Source of the DNA: UBA11222 sp030652895
Lineage (GTDB): Bacteria; Pseudomonadota; Alphaproteobacteria; UBA11222
Direction: 5' to 3'
Length of the DNA: 64,000 bases
NCBI GenBank assembly: GCA_038318895.1
Contig: JBBQCS010000005.1
Location: 14,444 to 78,443 of the forward strand
Both the position numbers and the translations under genes were made by a program. Shown one piece after another: positions 59,833 to 64,000 of this stretch. The notes below the pieces were generated by a model. The model saw only the letters and a list, made by a program, of their open reading frames with translations. It ran no database searches and had not been told where the DNA came from. The first letter of the stretch is position 1, and each line of letters starts with the position of its first letter.

Positions 59833-61212
59833 TCAGCGCGCCCCAAGGGTACGTATCCCATATGGGCTGAACTTGCGCTGATTCAGCGACACATCGAATT
59901 TGACGGGCCGTTGCTGATTGCGCAGACCAACGACATGATACCTCCCGCCGTTGATGTCATAGATAATTTCGGAGCCGATGGCGCAGAGCGGCTCATTATA
60001 ATAATTGAAAATATGCGCTTCCTGTACCCGCGACAGGCTGTCTGTCTGACCGTAAAGATCGGCCGCAACCGCCACCCAACTGTCTTCATCAAGATATATC
60101 CGCCGCCGGGATGCGAAAACATGCGACATGCCCGGTTTCACCTTGCCCTCAATCACCCAGACCCGGTGTAATTCATATCGCATGGGATCCTGATTCAGAT
60201 GATGCTTGTTGAGAATATCCTTGTACTGATATTCGGACGAGGCAAAGCCATTGGTGTTGTAGGCAATCAGTTTTTCCTGTTTGCCGATCAGTTCCCAGTC
60301 ATAGCGGTCAGCGGCGCCATTGAAAGTCTGGAAGGTGTCGCTGGCCCGGATGCCTTCACTGGAAGGAACAAGATTGTCGTACCCGATGCCCATGGTGCGT
60401 TTTACTTTTCGTTCACCCGGCCGGTAGTTCCATACCCGGCGCTCTTCAGCCACCTGATCCAGCGTATTATTAAACACTGTCATGGCGCCGGAGTTAGAAG
60501 GCGGGCTGAGACCCTGTTTAAGGAAATAGTAGCTGATATTTTTCATGTCTTCGGTTGCAGTCATGGATGGATCGGACCAGCTGTAGATATATTGATCCAC
60601 AGCCACATCAATGGTGAAATCGCCATTTTGCGTGGGGGCCGCCGAGGCGTTATGGCGCCATACTTTAAAACCTCGATAGTTCAGTTCATTGTTCCACAAG
60701 ACTTCCCGCGCGGATTGCGGAATAGGAAAGGGCGGTCCCATGGTCGCGCCGGTAACCCCGTTACCATTGTTGACCAACTGGCCCGTGACCGCATTGCGCT
60801 TCAACGCCTCATAAACATGGGCAGGCAACGCACAGGAGCGATGCGTCGGATAGACCTTCATAAGATAACTGTCGGGATAGGCGCTCACCAGCCCTTTTTG
60901 GCCTTCGGTCAACTGGGCGTCATATTGCGCCATATTTGCGGCAGAGACCGTATAGAGCGGCTGATCCGCAGCAAACGGATCGGGAAGGTGCTTGGAGGGA
61001 TCAAGGGTGATGCCCGGCGGTGGTGCTGTCAGTCCGCCATCCCAGGCCGGGATCGTTCCCGCGGCATTGCCTGCTTTTTCCGCGCCTATCGGGGTCAGAT
61101 CGCCCCCCAGCCGGCTGGCTTCCTCCGGGGATACTGCCGCGATCGCGGTATGAATGCCCAACAAGAAGCCCAAAGCCGCCGCGCCCATGCCTGTCGCCCA
61201 AAACATACGCAT
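59833..61212 (-). CDS. DUF1329-domain exported protein
   Basis: The 459-residue protein has a signal peptide (to about HTAIAA), then DUF1329: VSPEEASRLGGDLTPIGAEKAGNAAGTIPAWDGGL at the start and the conserved blocks YRGFKVWRHNASAAPTQNGDF, WNYRPGERKVKRTMGIGYDNL and RYELHRVWVIEGKVKPGMSHVFASRRIYLDEDSW-like sequence. DUF1329 proteins are outer-membrane-linked and are often encoded near steroid or hydrocarbon degradation and RND-type lipid transport genes. No such transporter is adjacent here. It is monocistronic and divergent from the dihydroorotase-like gene. Confidence 0.9.
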   Translation of the reverse strand: MRMFWATGMGAAALGFLLGIHTAIAAVSPEEASRLGGDLTPIGAEKAGNAAGTIPAWDGGLTAPPPGITLDPSKHLPDPFAADQPLYTVSAANMAQYDAQLTEGQKGLVSAYPDSYLMKVYPTHRSCALPAHVYEALKRNAVTGQLVNNGNGVTGATMGPPFPIPQSAREVLWNNELNYRGFKVWRHNASAAPTQNGDFTIDVAVDQYIYSWSDPSMTATEDMKNISYYFLKQGLSPPSNSGAMTVFNNTLDQVAEERRVWNYRPGERKVKRTMGIGYDNLVPSSEGIRASDTFQTFNGAADRYDWELIGKQEKLIAYNTNGFASSEYQYKDILNKHHLNQDPMRYELHRVWVIEGKVKPGMSHVFASRRRIYLDEDSWVAVAADLYGQTDSLSRVQEAHIFNYYNEPLCAIGSEIIYDINGGRYHVVGLRNQQRPVKFDVSLNQRKFSPYGIRTLGAR

Positions 61213-61373
61213 CCCCCGCCCTCACTCTGTTTTTTCTTTTTGATTCATAGAAGCGTTAGTCTCAACGTATATCCGGCCACAAGATTGCGCAATAGAGGCG
61301 CAGCAGTGTAGGACATACCCCTCATATGCGCTAGAATGATCAATTTTCCGGACCGGATAGACGGGGGACCCAA

Positions 61374-62720
61374 TTGCCAGAGATATTTGACCTGATCCTA
61401 TCCGGCGCGACCGTTGTCAATCATGACGGGCGCGGCATAGCAGATGTTGGGGTGCGCGATGGGCGCACCGCCGCCATTGGCGATCTGGGCCAGGCCAGCG
61501 CCGGGCGCACCATTCAGGCAAAAGGTCTGCATTTGCTGCCCGGCGTCATCGACAGTCAGGTGCATTTCCGCGAGCCCGGCAACGAGCATAAAGAGGATCT
61601 GGAAAGCGGCAGTCTGGCAGCGGTTATGGGCGGCGTGACTGCGGTGTTTGAAATGCCAAACACCAATCCGGCCACTACCGATGCGGCGGCGCTCGCCGAC
61701 AAAGTCCGCCGCGCCGTCGGGCGCATGCATTGTGATTTTGCCTTCTATATGGGCGCTGCGGTGGAAAATGCTTCACACCTGGCCGAACTGGAGCGCCTGC
61801 CTGGCTGTGCGGGCGTAAAACTGTTCATGGGCGCATCCACCGGCAGCCTACTGGTTTCCGAAGACGAGGGCGTACGCCAGGTGCTGCGCCATGGACGGCG
61901 CCGCGTGGCCATTCATTCCGAAGATCAGGCGCGCATGGTGGAACGCAAACATCTGGCGCTTGATGGTAAACCTGAAACCCACGCGGTCTGGCGCGACGCG
62001 CAATCCGCGCTGCTATCCACCCAACGCCTGCTGCGTATCGCGCGCGAAGAGCATCGCCGGGTGCATGTGCTGCATGTCACGACCGCAGAAGAAATCACGC
62101 TGCTGGCGGCGCACAAGGATATCGCAACCGTCGAGGTCTTGCCACAGCATCTGACGCTGGCCGCGCCTGGCGCCTATACCGAATTGGGCACCCGCGCCCA
62201 GATGAATCCGCCCATCCGCGACGCCCTGCACCGCGCGGCGCTATGGCAGGGAATTGCATCTGGCATTGTCGATGTGCTGGGCTCTGATCATGCGCCGCAT
62301 ACGCGCCAGGAAAAGGGGTTGAGCAGCAGCAGCACGATGCGCTATCCCAATACGCCCTCCGGCATGCCGGGGGTGCAGACATTGGTGCCGCTGCTGCTGG
62401 ACCATGTGGCGTCGGGGCGATTGTCGCTGGAACGCTTTGTTGATCTGACGTCCCATGGCCCCAACCGGATATTCGGCATCGCCAATAAGGGGCGGCTGGC
62501 GGTTGGCTATGATGCGGATTATACGCTGGTGGATTTGCGGGCCGAGCGGCTGATCGAGGACCACATGATGGCCGGGCGCTGCGACTGGACCCCGTTCCAT
62601 GGGCGCAAAGTTACCGGCTGGCCCATGGGCACAGTGGTGCGCGGGCAAGTCGTCATGTGGGAAGGTGCGCTGCAAACCCCCCACATCGGCGCTGCCATTC
62701 GCTTTCAGGAATGTCTATAA
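61374..62720 (+). CDS. Dihydroorotase-family amidohydrolase with Gln replacing the first metal histidine
   Basis: The 448-residue protein follows the class I dihydroorotase layout: LPGVIDSQVHFREPGNEHKEDLESGSLAAVMGGVTAVFEMPNTNP, AGVKLFMGASTG with the bridging lysine, HSEDQARM, HVLHVTTAEE and SDHAPHT. The usual HxH metal pair reads Q62-V-H64. Similar QVHFREPG proteins exist in alphaproteobacteria annotated as dihydroorotase, but activity may be reduced or on other cyclic amides. The TTG start at 61374 has GGGGGA upstream. The acrylyl-CoA-reductase-like gene follows after 40 bases. Confidence 0.82.
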   Translation: MPEIFDLILSGATVVNHDGRGIADVGVRDGRTAAIGDLGQASAGRTIQAKGLHLLPGVIDSQVHFREPGNEHKEDLESGSLAAVMGGVTAVFEMPNTNPATTDAAALADKVRRAVGRMHCDFAFYMGAAVENASHLAELERLPGCAGVKLFMGASTGSLLVSEDEGVRQVLRHGRRRVAIHSEDQARMVERKHLALDGKPETHAVWRDAQSALLSTQRLLRIAREEHRRVHVLHVTTAEEITLLAAHKDIATVEVLPQHLTLAAPGAYTELGTRAQMNPPIRDALHRAALWQGIASGIVDVLGSDHAPHTRQEKGLSSSSTMRYPNTPSGMPGVQTLVPLLLDHVASGRLSLERFVDLTSHGPNRIFGIANKGRLAVGYDADYTLVDLRAERLIEDHMMAGRCDWTPFHGRKVTGWPMGTVVRGQVVMWEGALQTPHIGAAIRFQECL

Positions 62721-62760
62721 TCGCCGCCATACGGCGCGCAGAATCAATGAGGAAAAACCA

Positions 62761-63765
62761 ATGAGCAGCAGTTTCAAGGCGATTTATGTCAGCAAGACCG
62801 AATCTGGCCAGTCGGTGGAAATCAAAACCCTGACGGACGCCGATTTCCCCGCCAGCGCCGATGACAACGTTACCGTCGCCGTTGAATATTCCACCGTCAA
62901 TTATAAGGACGGACTGGCGCTGACCGGTAAATCGCCGATCATCCGGAATTACCCGATGGCCCCGGGCATTGATCTGGCGGGCACGGTGACGGCGTCAACC
63001 GACCCGAAATTCAAGGCGGGCGACAAGGTGCTGGTGAATGGCTATGGGCTGGGGGAAAGCCACTGGGGCGGCTATGCCCAGCGCCAGCGCCTGCCGGGTA
63101 AATTTCTGGTGCCGCTGCCAAAAGCCTTCACCACCGCCCAGGCCATGGCCATTGGCACCGGCGGCTACACCGCCATGCTATGCGTGCTGGCGCTGGAAAA
63201 ACAGGGTGTGCGCCCGGATCAGGGTGAAATTCTGGTGACCGGGGCTGCGGGCGGCGTCGGCAGTGTCGCCATCGCGCTGTTGGCCAAACTGGGCTTTAAG
63301 GTCGTGGCGTCCACCGGGCGGCTGGACGAGGCGGCCTATCTGAAAGATCTGGGTGCAACCGAGGTCATTGACCGCGCCACCCTGTCCGGCCCCGCCAAGG
63401 CGCTGGGCAAGGAACGCTGGGCCGGTGTCGTGGACGCGGTGGGCAGCACGACGCTCGCCAACGCCATTGCACAGACCAAATATGACGGCGCTGTCGCCGC
63501 CTGCGGCCTGGCCCAGGGGGCCGACCTGCCGGTCACCGTCATGCCGTTCATCCTGCGCGGGGTAAAGCTGATTGGCGTTGATTCCGTGATGGCCCCCATG
63601 GCGGCCCGTCTGGAGGCCTGGACCCGTCTGGCGCGCGACCTGGACCCCGCCAAGCTGGCCCTGATAGGCGCCAGCACCATCGCATTGTCTGCGGTGCCCC
63701 AGGCCGCCAGCGATATTCTGGACGGCAAAATCCGCGGCCGGGTAATTGTGGACGTTAACGCCTAG
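62761..63765 (+). CDS. acuI: MDR-family oxidoreductase, acrylyl-CoA reductase (AcuI/YhdH) type
   Basis: The 334-residue protein belongs to the zinc-free medium-chain reductases: NYKDGLALTGKSPIIRNYPMAPGIDLAGTV (about 45-74), the NADPH loop VTGAAGGVGSVAIALLAKLGFKVVASTGR (about 158-186), and the ending SDILDGKIRGRVIVDVNA. AcuI reduces acrylyl-CoA to propionyl-CoA, used in 3-hydroxypropionate and DMSP metabolism. ATG 62761 is chosen with GAGGAAAAACCA upstream; the frame is open further up within the preceding gene. Confidence 0.9.
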   Translation: MSSSFKAIYVSKTESGQSVEIKTLTDADFPASADDNVTVAVEYSTVNYKDGLALTGKSPIIRNYPMAPGIDLAGTVTASTDPKFKAGDKVLVNGYGLGESHWGGYAQRQRLPGKFLVPLPKAFTTAQAMAIGTGGYTAMLCVLALEKQGVRPDQGEILVTGAAGGVGSVAIALLAKLGFKVVASTGRLDEAAYLKDLGATEVIDRATLSGPAKALGKERWAGVVDAVGSTTLANAIAQTKYDGAVAACGLAQGADLPVTVMPFILRGVKLIGVDSVMAPMAARLEAWTRLARDLDPAKLALIGASTIALSAVPQAASDILDGKIRGRVIVDVNA

Positions 63766-63782
63766 ATTTGCATGCGGTTTAC

Positions 63783-63812
63783 TTGACAGGGCGCGTTTGG
63801 CACTCCTATATG
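63783..63812 (+). promoter_or_regulatory. Sigma-70 promoter of tRNA-Met
   Basis: TTGACA (63783-63788), an 18-base gap and TATATG (63807-63812) lie about 50 bases before the tRNA. The exact -35 and its position make this a convincing tRNA promoter. Confidence 0.8.
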
Positions 63813-63860
63813 CCAGCCGCGGCCTATGCCCGCGAATATGGTGTAAAACCGTGCCGGTGC

Positions 63861-63934
63861 GGCGGAGTAGCTCAGTTGGTTAGAGCAGCGGAATCATAAT
63901 CCGCGTGTCGGGGGTTCGAGTCCCTCCTCCGCTA
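63861..63934 (+). tRNA. tRNA-Met (CAT anticodon), elongator type
   Basis: A full cloverleaf can be drawn: acceptor GGCGGAG/CTCCGCT (first pair G-T), D-arm GCTC/GAGC, anticodon stem GCGGA/TCCGC with loop ATCATAA, and T-arm with GTTCGAGTC. The anticodon is CAT. The sequence resembles alphaproteobacterial elongator tRNA-Met rather than initiator tRNA or lysidine-modified tRNA-Ile. CCA is not encoded (TCG follows). Confidence 0.93.
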
Positions 63935-64000
63935 TCGACCTCATCCGCTGGTTGAGCGGTAGGCACTCCCTGACGGTACTTGCACCCCGTGCAGTAAGAG

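Noticed and set aside
63935..64000. Second tRNA or gene start after tRNA-Met
   Set aside because: The remaining bases give no complete cloverleaf or supported start codon; the window ends too soon to judge.

Overview
The window reads as chromosomal DNA of a free-living alphaproteobacterium with moderately high GC. The evidence is a CcrM-type methyltransferase next to ribonuclease HII, the DUF721/DsbA/SMC block next to MutY, a DUF2794 protein, and an elongator tRNA-Met without an encoded CCA. Two PEP-CTERM proteins point to an exosortase-bearing, envelope- or exopolysaccharide-forming environmental lineage. The order cannot be resolved from the sequence alone. There is no phage, insertion sequence or CRISPR array.

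Layout. 1-3406: end of a membrane protein, then a leftward catabolic-looking cluster (HsaA-like flavin monooxygenase, luciferase-like monooxygenase, SDR). 3520-9704: AHL-lactonase-like hydrolase, a divergent pair (TPR/beta-barrel outer-membrane protein and secreted FecR-domain protein), a TetR regulator and a ferritin-like diiron protein. 10106-17617: second luciferase-like monooxygenase, crotonase-family protein, GST, TerC, DOPA-dioxygenase-like protein, GlcD-like flavoprotein, D-aminoacylase-type amidohydrolase. 17769-21443: autoregulated TetR/HlyD/ABC efflux operon. 21695-28568: EamA and MOSC genes, a small unknown gene, an operon of MscS-like channel, membrane-free MgtE-like protein and MgtE, then an amidohydrolase with a cupin. 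28727-33191: aminopeptidase, MarR, NlpC/P60, DusA, TauE. 33296-50186: three paralogous amidohydrolases, two cytochromes P450, two PEP-CTERM proteins and interspersed housekeeping genes (YbbA/YbbP/TesA, ThpR, zincin, pterin dehydratase, Bax-inhibitor protein). 50193-63934: core genes (rnhB, ccrM, YdcF, mutY, FkbM, DUF721, DsbA, smc), a DUF1329 protein, dihydroorotase-like protein, acrylyl-CoA-reductase-like protein and tRNA-Met.

How the genes may work together. P450s, flavin monooxygenases, an SDR, a crotonase homologue, metal-dependent hydrolases and a DUF1329 protein together suggest oxidative breakdown of a hydrophobic compound. The substrate cannot be read from the sequence, and no flavin reductase, ferredoxin or ferredoxin reductase lies in the window.

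The least expected signals are regulatory. The three amidohydrolase paralogues at 33296, 47706 and 49032 share an almost identical 19-bp element overlapping the -10 box, although two loci are 14 kb apart. The gene-poor 36616-37559 stretch holds an exact TGTGA-N6-TCACA site, an exact TTGAT-N4-ATCAA site and a 19-bp palindrome upstream of a PEP-CTERM gene. The FecR/beta-barrel intergenic region holds two abutting inverted repeats. The membrane-free MgtE-like protein coupled to both MgtE and an MscS-like channel is the most unusual gene arrangement.
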